From an uncultured Eubacteriales bacterium (GTDB lineage Bacteria; Bacillota; Clostridia; Christensenellales; CAG-138): a stretch of DNA of 64,000 bases. Positions 52,901-60,139 of the stretch are shown piece by piece. Both the position numbers and the translations under genes were made by a program. How positions within the stretch are numbered: the first letter of the stretch is position 1; every line of letters starts with the position of its first letter. Location of the stretch: the NCBI GenBank assembly GCA_900544555.1, contig UQWD01000002.1, forward strand, positions 131,932 to 195,931, in the 5' to 3' direction. The notes under the pieces were generated by a model that saw nothing but the letters and a program-made list of their open reading frames with translations, was not told where the DNA came from and made no database searches.

Positions 52901-52940
52901 CCGCCAATAGCAATGCGAACTTCTTTTTGCTGTTGTTCAT
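46992..52940 (-). CDS. giant multi-domain surface protein with BIG2 domains, beta-propeller-like repeats and PPKAGG tail
   Basis: A 1982-residue secreted protein. After the signal peptide come a ~135-residue beta module (about 46-180), two BIG2 domains (about 185-345), a PPC-like domain (about 355-480), BIG2-3 (486-565), an InlB-type B-repeat (571-630), two tandem ~237-residue repeats (638-875 and 883-1119) of propeller-like strands, a second copy of the beta module (1130-1265), BIG2-4 (1267-1345), another propeller-like region (1353-1577), BIG2-5 (1586-1665), a ~170-residue unknown region, a second B-repeat (1837-1897), a heptad linker, PPKAGG (47070-47087), a hydrophobic stretch and RRKRR. 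It looks like an adhesin or scaffold with no evident catalytic domain. The ATG at 52940 has GGAGG 6 nt upstream. Confidence 0.9.
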   Translation of the reverse strand: MNNSKKKFALLLAVIMALCAIPFAAMAGGAGGEGAADPLSTKDEQLDLALNIEGGALSFTTGGEYPWTAVELEDRNAAVSTCQGVNNGSSSVTTTMTTQEGQTIEFEWSVSSEANYDKALFIVDGQTAAILSSPSNGVLADWREHIYVPTPGEHVFEWKYVKDSGDDYGEDCAWLDDVRIGEIRPVTGVSVEPAEATVYINETLQLSALIEPEDASVKNYTWSSSDEGVATVSDAGLVTGVSTGTAVITATTQEGGFTAHCSVTVPEPIDVTGISFNAESGILAVGSKGTLIAAVEPSNATDKSMSWQSDDEDVATVDQNGLVTAVSVGETQISAVTNDGNFIASCAVTVVNPIDLPNEAGITYREAEFGESAGLTLGWNESEQIRYSRNGVAYTITWAVGFMVELEPLHIYSFETASDASGKLIDTYISLYDSDFNLIDSNDDNGSRFSKIDYTALEGGVYYLLVTGYSANETGSLTFTASDLPVVHVEGITLSETSLTLAENFEARLECAFTPENADIRDIVWTSSDEGVATVENGAVSAISAGTAVITAAAVDGGFKAECAVTVTPAEYCTITFVDGLNNEIIEEQAVQIGKDAVAPEPPEHDGYKFSGWDRAFTTVQGDMTVTALYSDTGSYFQGGTTIIGYTRNIFGEDGSYVPYNAWVMFDTKNPAGTLTELSRAGVKFFSAAFDGEAIYGLDIDYNFYSVDTETFETTLIGSCNQRIEALTYDWESDKIYGIASDNKLCEVDRATGRATQVASWNTNSYQFILPIAYVGNGEFITVDFLTRNIFKLELDGNATAIGRLNDPNAWVPSATYNRQDGLVYLTYTSLTGSSLGTCSNLYSVNPQTGEVVDLGYIGEEKGYYALGTFFADFANPEPSVPDNTTILGYTRNHFTDDGSYVPYPAWVKFSTLDPSNTLTELSRAGVEFFSAAYDGETIYGLDNDYNFYSVDTETFETTLIGSCNQRIEALTYDWESDKIYGLAGDNKLCEVDRATGRATQVASWNTNDYVFILPIAYIGNGEFFTVDFLTRNIVKLDLDGNATAIGRFEDRNAWVPSATYNREDGLVYLTYSSLSGSSLGIYGKLYTVDPQTGEINDLGFIGDELGYFVLGTFFADFANGSGDKPSESLDEALNLEPGLLQFETGGEYPWEVVRFQDVLCATSTNVAKNSTVSQISTTHYLNEGEMIRFDWRVSCHPGMAHLAFYVNGEEVSRYENDAELQLMPWDEYVYFAPESGEYTFTWSYEKTGFWSQGHDCGWLANVYAGEAIPVESVELDRHEANIRVGSGTKLNWVINPVYAYDDGVTLTSSDTSVASVDQDGNVRGVSVGEAVITITTHDGGFMDECAVTVSEGLPDTRLYAFRTWAASGMQDDMVSFYANNPSELESLYTPGQGTYAMAYAYGTIYGFTATGDYFMTTLDDTQWYYNGYNCGAQIMSMAYNYATGRMYAVGFREQGRWMLYEVNMGSGELREVGKPNTEDIIWIFDITTEGEAYGITANSGLLYRLDLETAQAELIGPTGCEEVNYGQSLTYDHDNQIMLWASYCDVNGLQEVNLETGEATYFSPIGHDAQITGMFMVPSNPPPPPGDVSVTGVTLDRNETLMIVGSSTKLAAAVLPFNAANRAVSWKSSNESVASVDSNGVVSAVAPGAAQITVTTVDGGFTDTCDVTVTTVVEGGVYVRTNEIIPGKQYVIASEYNGQLMMMSDVYDRQSSIRLVGDAAQLGEYGGQEAIINAQMKHNWVFSKNTAGTIMSLNNSQYCEIVQVNGYSWLGLTQSPRNNWIWDGEGNMRTDSSETGIWDHLSYVESIEGQAPAFDIWPATNPTYNEIRLYVLVETEQTQYTVTFVDGLTGETIEEQPVLAGEDAVAPEPPVHEGYDFAGWDGVFTNVQSNLTITARYLEIGATPTPEQPTPTPEQPTPTPEQPTPTPEQPTPTPGQPTPTPGQPTPTPEDPPKAGGISLTVLGAVSAAAGTAGFIARRKRR
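47091..47235 (-). repeat. 21-bp tandem repeat coding for the PTPTPEQ linker (about 7 copies)
   Basis: Seven in-frame heptad codon units (ATPTPEQ, three PTPTPEQ, two PTPTPGQ, PTPTPED) precede the PPKAGG tail of the giant protein. Confidence 0.88.
49581..51021 (-). repeat. tandem duplication of a ~710-bp coding unit inside the giant gene
   Basis: Unit 1 (about 50313-51021) and unit 2 (about 49581-50291) encode two copies that both run from 'GYTRN.F..DGSYVPY' to 'GTFFADFAN' with nearly the same order and high nucleotide similarity, such as 'SVDTETFETTLIGSCNQRI' in both. It is a recent internal duplication. Confidence 0.85.
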
Positions 52941-52991
52941 GACGTACCTCCTACTCAATAGTTCCACGCATGTGGAAGGGAATGTACCAAC

Positions 52992-53020
52992 ATTATAGCA
53001 TTATGCGGTGGGGTTGTCCA
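52992..53020 (-). promoter_or_regulatory. promoter of the giant surface-protein gene
   Basis: Minus-strand TGGACA (53015-53020) and perfect TATAAT (52992-52997) with a 17-nt spacer, about 50 nt before the ATG. Confidence 0.65.
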
Positions 53021-53085
53021 TTGAAAAAAGATGTAATTACAGTCTGTGGGGCAATTAATAATCGATAATCATCGTATGCTCAATA

Positions 53086-53114
53086 TTGACTTTGTTGAAG
53101 ATTATCGGCATACT
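53086..53114 (+). promoter_or_regulatory. promoter of the second ArsR-type regulator
   Basis: TTGACT (53086-53091) and CATACT (53109-53114), 17-nt spacer, predicting a start near 53121 and a ~25-nt leader before ATG 53146. It excludes a TTG start at 53086. Confidence 0.5.
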
Positions 53115-53145
53115 AATAGCAAATATGGGAGAGGATCGATCCGTT

Positions 53146-54252
53146 ATGAAAGCTCTTGGTATTATCAATCCGCTGTTAGAAGCAATCGAGTATTTCAGAT
53201 ACAAGGCAAACGGCGTTTCGACGGAAAAAGTGATTAACCGCCTGCTCGCGCAGCGGGAGATCGAACGGGGAGAGTTGGAGAGAATACTCCGCCCCGCGCT
53301 TGAACTTGAAGCGTGCCTTGACAGATACATTGTAACGCCGCCAAATTGTGAGAAATATTTTTCGGATTTTGAACGCGCCGGCGGCGCTGGGGTTATTAAA
53401 TCCTGCTGCGCTATGCTAACTATGTTATTTTCAGACTGCCCGGATTATACGGATATGGAAACGTTGAGAAAGGGGCTGCTCAGCCGTAGCCGAGAGGAAA
53501 TACGCACGAACTTTATAAAGGAACTGGGCTCACATATCGTCGTGGACGACACGGAAGATTCCGCGAGCCAGGGAGTGGATTATTTCCTTCGGTTTGTTGA
53601 GGACATGCCCCTGTCTGAACATTCAAAGTGGCAGATTATATGCGCGTATAACCGTTTTGAGGAGTACGTTAACGAGATTTCAGCCGTATTAGAGCCTGCT
53701 GTTGAGCTGATAATTGAAAAAAAGCACCTGTACGAGCCCTATTTGGAAGGGTTTGATCGGGAATACAGCGACGTGAGCGACATTCTTGACAACATCAAGA
53801 ACCTTATTGGAACACATTTTATTATAGAAGACCACGGGCTGGTGTACCCCAAAATTCTAGCTAACAGCGAGTTTACATGGATTTACCGCAAGCCTGAAGA
53901 AGGCGGGCCCGTCGTATATATCGGCATCGGCGTGCGCCCGATGTTTGAAGTGCCGTATAAAGTACAGGCTACCGTCAACTGCGAGGAGGTGCTCAAAGTA
54001 TTGGGGGACAGAAACCGCCTCGCGATTATGCGCATGCTCAAAAGCAGGAGCGCCTACGGGCAGGAGATAGCGGATATGCAGGGCCTGTCGCCCAATACCA
54101 TTTCCCACCATATGAACAAGCTGCAGGCCTGTAATTTAACGCAGTCCACGGTGGAGGGGAGCAAGGTGTATTACGCGTCCAACCAAAAGACGGTGATTGC
54201 GCTCATCGAACAGCTAAAGGATATGCTGGTTGAAGAAACGCGGAACGATTAA
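53146..54252 (+). CDS. ArsR-type winged-helix regulator with long N-terminal region (paralogue 2)
   Basis: A 368-residue paralogue of the 30318-31409 protein, aligning from the start (LLEAIEYFRYKANG against LVEALTYFSRRVNG) through the middle (SKWQIICAYNRFEEYVNEI against SKWDIIDTYKHFSAYTDEL) to the end. The C-terminal winged helix reads VLGDRNRLAIMRMLKSRSAYGQEIADMQ, SPNTISHHMNKLQ and a wing with GSKVYYAS. Divergent from the giant surface-protein gene with about 205 bp between start codons, so it probably controls that gene. The large N-terminal region may be a sensor; it has no recognised domain. Confidence 0.85.
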   Translation: MKALGIINPLLEAIEYFRYKANGVSTEKVINRLLAQREIERGELERILRPALELEACLDRYIVTPPNCEKYFSDFERAGGAGVIKSCCAMLTMLFSDCPDYTDMETLRKGLLSRSREEIRTNFIKELGSHIVVDDTEDSASQGVDYFLRFVEDMPLSEHSKWQIICAYNRFEEYVNEISAVLEPAVELIIEKKHLYEPYLEGFDREYSDVSDILDNIKNLIGTHFIIEDHGLVYPKILANSEFTWIYRKPEEGGPVVYIGIGVRPMFEVPYKVQATVNCEEVLKVLGDRNRLAIMRMLKSRSAYGQEIADMQGLSPNTISHHMNKLQACNLTQSTVEGSKVYYASNQKTVIALIEQLKDMLVEETRND

Positions 54253-54547
54253 CTGACTTCGCTGGCGGGGGCGAAAATTTTGGTTGATTTGGAAGGAAAG
54301 CGGCGTAAGGGTTGCGCCTTGGGATGATTGAGCGCGCTTGCGCCTAAAGTGGCGCCGCGCGCTTTGGCTATCATAAAACGCCTCAGATTTGATAAACGGG
54401 TCTTTAGCAGGCTATGCTCGTGAGCGGCTGCGCGCTGCGAGGAAAGTTTTAGCTGCAGGGCTTATCCCTGAATGGGTGTTAAGCGCCAGCTGTGCAAGCA
54501 TCCCGTAAAGCCCTAAAAAAGCGGTGTGATTTTTGACGGTTTTTCAA
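54253..54547. other. intergenic region
   Basis: Nothing recognised; short GC-rich inverted repeats occur near 54420-54500 but none is convincing. Confidence 0.3.
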
Positions 54548-54880
54548 CTAGTTTCCGTCATACCCCCATAATTTAAGCCACGCCCTTACCGATTCCTCCC
54601 AATCCTTGTGTCTCCAACCGTCCTTGTATTCCGATAAGTTCTCGCGTAAAGGCTCGAGTAAAAACTGTAAAAAATCATGCGGGCTCTTAAAAGAGTATAA
54701 CTCCTCTATCCACCGCAATTTCTCCATCATCTTTTCTTCTATGGCTGCTGCGTTTTCTTCAATGGCAATGCCGGCCTCTATTAGCCTATCTTCCCAAATC
54801 TTCGCCGATTTGCCGCAGGATGTTAGTAAAACAACCGTCAAAGTCAATACTAAGCAGACGGCAACCAACTTGCTTTTCAT
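54548..54880 (-). CDS. small lipoprotein of unknown function
   Basis: A 110-residue protein with a lipoprotein signal (MKSKLVAVCLVLTLTVVLLTSC, Cys at 22), then a helical, Glu-rich domain (RLIEAGIAIEENAAAIEEKM) and a Trp-rich end. AAAGGAGG precedes the ATG at 54880. No family recognised. Confidence 0.7.
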   Translation of the reverse strand: MKSKLVAVCLVLTLTVVLLTSCGKSAKIWEDRLIEAGIAIEENAAAIEEKMMEKLRWIEELYSFKSPHDFLQFLLEPLRENLSEYKDGWRHKDWEESVRAWLKLWGYDGN

Positions 54881-55142
54881 TAATTGAGCCTCCTTTTTTT
54901 AAACTTACCTAGTATCATAGTTTGTGGAACTTACAATTCGATGACGATCGGGTGACAGATTAGTCACTTTGAATAACGGATAACTCTTATGGGAAACGGA
55001 AAAGGCGCGGTATTGTGCCCGCCGCGCCGATAATCAAGTCATGTAAACGCGAACGCGTCAATAATATTTTTCAACTTTCATGGCGTACATCATGGTAATG
55101 AACATGACAAGGGAAGCCGGCGCCTTAGGCGCCGGACCAGTG
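54881..55142. other. intergenic region preceding repeat copy 2
   Basis: No gene recognised. It ends in the palindromic 21-bp sequence at 55115-55135 that recurs after the repeat. Confidence 0.35.
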
Positions 55143-55349
55143 TGTCGAAAAAGTGGCTGCGCCACGTTTTTCGAGTTACCACGGGGCGCTTTTATATTGG
55201 CGCGGTCAGCGCCCCGTGCAAAGAAACCTTTGCTGAGCAAGGCATTCCGAATCTGACGCTCATGTCGTCAGATTCGGTTGAAAGCCTACGGGGGTTGCGG
55301 ATCCACCCAACCCCGGGTTTTTTGGCTGAGCCGGCGCCTTAGGCGCCGG
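55115..55349. repeat. 21-bp palindromic direct repeat flanking repeat copy 2
   Basis: The same 21 bp (55115-55135 and 55329-55349), with core CCGGCGCC-TTA-GGCGCCGG, borders the dispersed repeat. It is what a target-site duplication in a hairpin would look like, or two copies of a palindromic element. Confidence 0.55.
55143..55328 (+). repeat. hairpin-rich dispersed repeat, copy 2 (MITE-like)
   Basis: Matches 2195-2351: TGTCGAAAAA start, hairpin GAAAAAGTGG/CCACGTTTTTC, a perfect 10-bp stem CACGGGGCGC/GCGCCCCGTG, CCTTTGC/GCAAGG, and an extra stem CGAATCTGACG/CGTCAGATTCG. The 3' end (GGTTTTTTGG) is more diverged than in copy 1. Conserved pairing with differing bases suggests that structure is preserved. 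Confidence 0.65.
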
Positions 55350-55449
55350 CCTTAAACCGCCCTTTAAAGGCGCAAAAACCACCCTTTTGAAGGGTGTTGA
55401 TTGGCCGCGCGCGAAACGGTTCTTAGCCGATAAGCGCCCGGCCTTTTAA

Positions 55450-56424
55450 TCAATCGCAGCAGCGGGATTTATCGTCTCTGTTTAGCCATTCTACCGACGC
55501 GTCCATCGCTGCCCTGCACGCCTCCGTGTTATCGAGGGCGTTGAGCATAACGAAATCGTGAATGGTGGCGTTTACGCGAAGGGACGTCACATTCACGCCT
55601 GCCCGGAGCAGCTTTCGCGCGTACGCCTCGCCCTCGTCGCGCAGAACATCGGCCTCTCCGTTGATTATCATTGTTTGTGGAAGGCACTTGAGCTGTTCGA
55701 TGGAGGCGCGTAAGGGGGAGGCTGTTATCTTCATCCTGTCGCTCGCTGACGGTGCGTACTTATCCCAAAACCAAATCATCCCCGCACGGTATAAATAGTA
55801 ATTAACCGCGAACTGCTGATATGAACAGGTGTTGAAGCACGCGTTGGTCACAGGGTAGTATAAGAGCTGTTTATGAATTATCGGGCCGCACCTGTCCTTT
55901 GCCATAATCGCAAGCGCTGCCGCCAGGTTCCCGCCCGCGCTGTCCCCCGCAACGGTTAACGGGCATAAATCCGCGTCTATGCACGCCTTTTGCATTAGCT
56001 CGGGGAGCATGCACATAACGCTGTAGCATTGCTCAACCGCAACAGGATACCGCGCCTCAGGGGAGAGCGTGTACTCCGGAAATACTATGACGCGTCCGGT
56101 ACGCGAAGCGAGCTCGCGCACAAGCTTATCATGCGTGTGCAGGCTGCCGAACACCCACCCGCCGCCGTGCATATACAGTATAACGCCCGAACGCCGCGCG
56201 CAGTTTTCAGGGAGGATAAAATGTGTATTTATACAACCCCATTCACCCGTATCGACTTTAACTGTGGTTATTGCGGCTGGGCACTTGAAAACGGGCGAAT
56301 CCTGCGCCGTTTCCAACCTTTTACGCCCCTCCGCCGGCGGTAATTGAAAAATCAGCGGCGGTACGGCGCTTTGACGGCAAACCTCTTGCGCCGCCGGCTC
56401 CAAAGGCACTGTTGTTTTAACCAT
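55450..56424 (-). CDS. alpha/beta hydrolase esterase of the HSL/lipase group
   Basis: A 324-residue esterase with the oxyanion motif HGGGWVFGS, nucleophile elbow VAGDSAGGNLAAA, acid in GEADVLRDEG and catalytic His in NATIHDFVML. It belongs to the hormone-sensitive-lipase-like family IV and should hydrolyse short acyl esters in the cytoplasm; the substrate is unknown. ATG 56424 lies about 8 nt after AGGAGC; the TTG at 56430 is too close. Confidence 0.88.
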   Translation of the reverse strand: MVKTTVPLEPAAQEVCRQSAVPPLIFQLPPAEGRKRLETAQDSPVFKCPAAITTVKVDTGEWGCINTHFILPENCARRSGVILYMHGGGWVFGSLHTHDKLVRELASRTGRVIVFPEYTLSPEARYPVAVEQCYSVMCMLPELMQKACIDADLCPLTVAGDSAGGNLAAALAIMAKDRCGPIIHKQLLYYPVTNACFNTCSYQQFAVNYYLYRAGMIWFWDKYAPSASDRMKITASPLRASIEQLKCLPQTMIINGEADVLRDEGEAYARKLLRAGVNVTSLRVNATIHDFVMLNALDNTEACRAAMDASVEWLNRDDKSRCCD

Positions 56425-56641
56425 AATCAAACGCTCCTATACATGAATTATCGGAGTAACCCGCGAACCCATTAAGCTCAGGCTGAGTACGGGCCGATAA
56501 TTCAATATATGCGAAGAAGCCGCTTACAAGCGCCTAAGTAATTTTAGTTACAAAAGCCTGCGTACTATTTAGCCGGTTAAACGCCGGAGTTTTGGTACGC
56601 TTAGAAAATGTGGCGGAGAGCGCGGCATCCGGTTCAGTTAT

Positions 56642-57229
56642 TTAATCCCTGCTCTCTAGGAACCCCATCCCGTACATCATGATGTTTTCGGCCATTGCGG
56701 CCACGTCATCGGCGCTGCCTACCATCCCCTCGGACAGCCACTTTTGCAGCAGCCCAATACAGCCCGCGCTCACAAACGCGTAGAAATATTCAATTTGCTT
56801 CGGGGTAGCGGATGCGAAATAGCGGGAGTAGGCTTCAACGCATTTTTCCCGGCCAAGGTTTATAAGCCTGAGCGCAAACGCTTTATCTCCGTAATCGCCA
56901 AGCGTAACCGTGCATATATCCGCGTTGTCCTTCAAACACTGAAAGATACCGGCGGTAATTTTTACGGGCGTGATGTCTTTATTGTTGGTCGCCAGCAGGG
57001 GTTCAAGGGCTTTTAGGAAATCCGCCAGCATCTCCGCCTCCATCTTCTCTAGAAGATCGTGTATATCACGGTAATGGGCGTAAAACGTACCGCGGTTTAT
57101 ACCGGCCGCGGTGCAAAGCTCTTTTATTGAAATGCTTTGGATGGGTTTTTGGCGCAGCAGGTCCATAAACGCCCTGCGGATAAGCATTTTTGTTACCCGG
57201 GTTCGGTGATCCGTTACGGTTGGCTTCAT
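56642..57229 (-). CDS. TetR/AcrR-family transcriptional regulator
   Basis: A 195-residue repressor. The N-terminal helix-turn-helix reads RRAFMDLLRQKPIQSISIKELCTAAGINRGTFYAHYRDIHDLL, followed by a ligand-binding helical domain. It lies divergent from the SDR gene at 57443 with about 210 bp between starts and upstream of the esterase on the same strand, so it may control either. Ligand unknown. Confidence 0.9.
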   Translation of the reverse strand: MKPTVTDHRTRVTKMLIRRAFMDLLRQKPIQSISIKELCTAAGINRGTFYAHYRDIHDLLEKMEAEMLADFLKALEPLLATNNKDITPVKITAGIFQCLKDNADICTVTLGDYGDKAFALRLINLGREKCVEAYSRYFASATPKQIEYFYAFVSAGCIGLLQKWLSEGMVGSADDVAAMAENIMMYGMGFLESRD

Positions 57230-57442
57230 AGGGTTTTTCCTTTCGTATTGCGGTCCTTAAAAGTATCGAAAATAAGAATTTTCTGTTACGCGGCCCGCCT
57301 TCCAGACAAAACCTGTTGGATATGTCGGTTAACTCGACATCTCACAAGGATCTGCTGTTTGTAGATAAACTCGCTATCTAATATAATACTTATAGAGAAG
57401 AAAATCAACATAATGTTTAATAAGATTATGAGGAGTATAATT

Positions 57443-58441
57443 ATGAAACGTGTGTATATTATTACAGGAGCCAACGGACATCTCGGCAGTACCATTGTCC
57501 GTATGCTTAAAAAAATGGGAGCTGCGGTCCGCGGGCTGGTTCTGCCCTCACAAAGCGCCGCGGATGAGGAAAACATCCGCTATATTCACGGGGATGTGCG
57601 CGACAGGGCAAGCCTTAGGCCGTTGTTTGAGAACGCGGAGGGCTTCGAGCTTGTCGTTATCCATACTGCAGGCATTATTGATATATCCGAACATGTTTCG
57701 CCGATTATGTACGACGTGAACGTAAACGGCGTGAAAAACATGATTGCGTTATGCATGGAGTACGGCGTTAAACGAATGGTTTACGTCAGCTCTGTACACG
57801 CGATACCCGAAAAGGGGGATAGCGGCGGGGAGCTGCAAGAGGTAAATCGTTTTTCTCCCGACTGGGTGGTAGGCGGATACGCTAAAACCAAGGCGGAGGC
57901 TACTCAGGCTGTTTTGGACGCGGTAAAGGAGGGGCTTAACGCGGTAGTGGTTCACCCTTCGGGAATATTAGGTCCCTACGACGGTTCAGGCAACCATTTG
58001 GTGCAGATGGTCATGGATTATATCACCGGGAAGCTCCCCGCATGCGTAAAGGGAGGGTACGATTTCGTGGATGTGCGTGACGTGGCCTACGGGTGCCTTT
58101 CCGCCGTCGATAAGGGAATAACGGGGGAATGCTACATCTTGTCCAACCGCTATTACGAGGTTAAAGAGGTGCTGGGCATGGCGCGAGAGGTCTGCGGCGG
58201 CAAAAGGCTTCCGGTGCTCCCCATATGGATGGCAAGGGCTGCGGCGCCGCTTATGGGTTGGATTTCAAGGCTTCGCAAGCAGCGCCCGCTCTATACGAAA
58301 TATTCCCTCTACACGCTGTCCAGCAATGATAATTTTGACCATCGCAAGGCGACGCGGGAGCTGAATTTTCATCCGCGCGATCTTTACCAGACCATACGGG
58401 ATACCATAGCTTGGCTTAAACGTAAAAAGGCCGTTTTATAG
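57443..58441 (+). CDS. NAD-dependent epimerase/dehydratase (extended SDR)
   Basis: A 332-residue extended short-chain dehydrogenase. The N-terminal nucleotide motif is TGANGHLGS; the active site has VSSVHA and YAKTKAEAT (YxxxK). The pattern 'HPSGILGP.DGSGN' is typical of the dihydroflavonol reductase-like/NAD-dependent epimerase group. Divergent from a TetR gene, which suggests induced expression. ATG 57443 is about 10 nt after GAGGA. Substrate unknown. Confidence 0.87.
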   Translation: MKRVYIITGANGHLGSTIVRMLKKMGAAVRGLVLPSQSAADEENIRYIHGDVRDRASLRPLFENAEGFELVVIHTAGIIDISEHVSPIMYDVNVNGVKNMIALCMEYGVKRMVYVSSVHAIPEKGDSGGELQEVNRFSPDWVVGGYAKTKAEATQAVLDAVKEGLNAVVVHPSGILGPYDGSGNHLVQMVMDYITGKLPACVKGGYDFVDVRDVAYGCLSAVDKGITGECYILSNRYYEVKEVLGMAREVCGGKRLPVLPIWMARAAAPLMGWISRLRKQRPLYTKYSLYTLSSNDNFDHRKATRELNFHPRDLYQTIRDTIAWLKRKKAVL

Positions 58442-58462
58442 CCTGTTTACCGATACGGCTTA

Positions 58463-58834
58463 AAGTTTACCGGGTTTTTCGGTCGTCGTATCTTAGTTAA
58501 ACCCAACGTTGGCTCCGTCGGAGGTAAGTACGTTGTATTCCAGCCCTTGCACATGAATCGACGCTCTGCGGTTCAAGCGGTTATAAAAGTTGCTCTGGAT
58601 TTCGTCGCCCACGTTTGCCCTGATGACCAGGGGCTGAACTTCCTCATATGGCTGAGGCGGCGAGAGCATAAAGCGTTCACGCGCTTTTTTTTCTATCCGA
58701 TCTGCGTCCTCCACTAGCGTGTAAAGAAGACCGTTCGGATAATGTCCCCATTTGTAAACAATAGGCAGTGAGATTGCCGCAATATCAAAGCTTCTTACAA
58801 TATGGGAATCAGGGTACTCGCATAAATGGTTCAT
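58463..58834 (-). pseudogene. remnant of a multicopper-oxidase-like protein (N-terminal cupredoxin part)
   Basis: The coding frame 58493-58834 (113 residues) ends with EVQPLVIRANVGDEIQSNFYNRL and RRASIHVQGLEYNVLTSDG, which is the first cupredoxin segment of long multicopper-oxidase-domain proteins of Bacillota. The frame then meets TAA, but the codons after it read DTTTEKPGK, the expected continuation of the family, before a second stop at about 58463. The copper ligands of later domains are absent, so this is a truncated gene, nonsense-mutated as well. A ribosome binding site (AGAGAGG) precedes the ATG. Confidence 0.65.
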
Positions 58835-59002
58835 ATCCTAATTCCTCTCTTTATTTTTGAAGGTCATACCCTCATTGCACTTATATGAGAAAGCTATGGA
58901 CTCGGTTCAATTTGGAGCATATCGATTCAACTCAACATAATATGCATCATGGACGGAATGCGGACGAATGCGTTTTGTCACAGGATAAAGGAGGTAAAAC
59001 AT

Positions 59003-59905
59003 ATGGATCACGCCCATCAATATATCATCTCTTCTCTGGAACTGCATTTGTTCTTTGCTCGTATAATGAAGGAACATGCGTTTTTTATGGAAGCGGGCTT
59101 TACGCCGGTAAACGCGGCGCTTGCGAAAGAGGCGGATGAGATCAAGGAAAAGTTTGAAGAGCTGTTGCTTCAGGTTATTCGCCTGTCAAACGGGCATGTT
59201 CGCCCCAAGGTATTGCGCTCGGAAGAGATTGTAACGGAGTTTACCGCTAGAGTAGAACTGCAGACGCAGCGCTTTACGGGGATTGAAATCAACCGGGAAA
59301 TTACCGCGTTGGAGACGGCACTGACCTGCGGTAAGGGATTTAACCCAAGGCCGGATCTTGTAAGAAGGGTAAGAAATATCAACCAGGCCGCGTTAAGGCA
59401 TTTGGAATGCTTAATCAGCTTAAAGGAGCGCGTTATTGGAAGCGTAGCGGCATGCCGAATGTTTACGGTTAACTATCCGTTGTTGATAAAGCATATTCTG
59501 CGCGAGGCGAAGCTTTATCAAAGTTATATCCTGCGGCTCGAAAGCGGCAGGCCGCTAGACGATCGCTTCCTGCGTCAAACCGAGCAGTTCTGGAACCGTA
59601 TTATGATGGAGCACGCGCTGTTTATCCGGGGGCTGCTTGACCCAACGGAGGAGGCGCTTATCAAGGCTTCAAATAATTTTGCCAATGATTTCGCGCGGCT
59701 GCTTGAAACATCCCGAAGAAAAAATGACATCGCCTTTAGTGAGCAAACCGAAATTACCCTGCGTAAAACGATTGAGTTCAGGGATTTCAAAGCGGCGGGA
59801 ACCAAAGGTATCAGTAATTGCGAGATACAATCCATCATCTTGCCGCTGCTCGCCGACCATGTGCTGCGCGAGGCAAACCATTATATTAGGTTACTGAACG
59901 ATTAA
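59003..59905 (+). CDS. DUF2935-family helical-bundle protein
   Basis: A 300-residue protein with two homologous halves of four-helix type. Each half carries metal-ligand-like patterns, such as 'FARIMKEHAFFMEAG' near the start and 'WNRIMMEHALFIRGLLDPTEEALI' in the second half, plus LLIKHILREAKLY and ADHVLREANHYIR. DUF2935 proteins of Clostridia and Bacillus are ferritin-like but uncharacterised. ATG 59003 has AAAGGAGG 8 nt upstream. Confidence 0.85.
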   Translation: MDHAHQYIISSLELHLFFARIMKEHAFFMEAGFTPVNAALAKEADEIKEKFEELLLQVIRLSNGHVRPKVLRSEEIVTEFTARVELQTQRFTGIEINREITALETALTCGKGFNPRPDLVRRVRNINQAALRHLECLISLKERVIGSVAACRMFTVNYPLLIKHILREAKLYQSYILRLESGRPLDDRFLRQTEQFWNRIMMEHALFIRGLLDPTEEALIKASNNFANDFARLLETSRRKNDIAFSEQTEITLRKTIEFRDFKAAGTKGISNCEIQSIILPLLADHVLREANHYIRLLND

Positions 59906-60139
59906 ATGAGCGTCTTGTTCGGCGCGTGTGTGATTATGTATGGCGGGGGTATCCTTAGGGTTTAAAGGGTATCCCTCAAAAGCCGTATCGAGTTCGCGCG
60001 GCGGGGATATACGGGGGTGAATAATTGAAGCAGATAAAGACAGTCCAATAATGTTTTTATTCAGCAACTAGCTCTCCTAGCATGAGATTTATCTGTAATA
60101 CAACAATTTATCGGGCATTACAAAAAATAAAGCGTAACA
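59906..60139. other. intergenic region before the NUDIX remnant
   Basis: No gene or convincing signal seen. Confidence 0.3.

Noticed and set aside
53086..53145. TTG start extending the second ArsR-type regulator by 20 residues
   Set aside because: The TTG is the first triplet of a TTGACT -35 element with a -10 at 53109; ATG 53146 matches the paralogue's start.
55142..55342. A 66-codon open frame in repeat copy 2 and a related one at 2134-2331
   Set aside because: The frames overlap conserved hairpins, are not conserved in frame between copies, and lack good ribosome binding sites; the nucleotide structure is what is shared.
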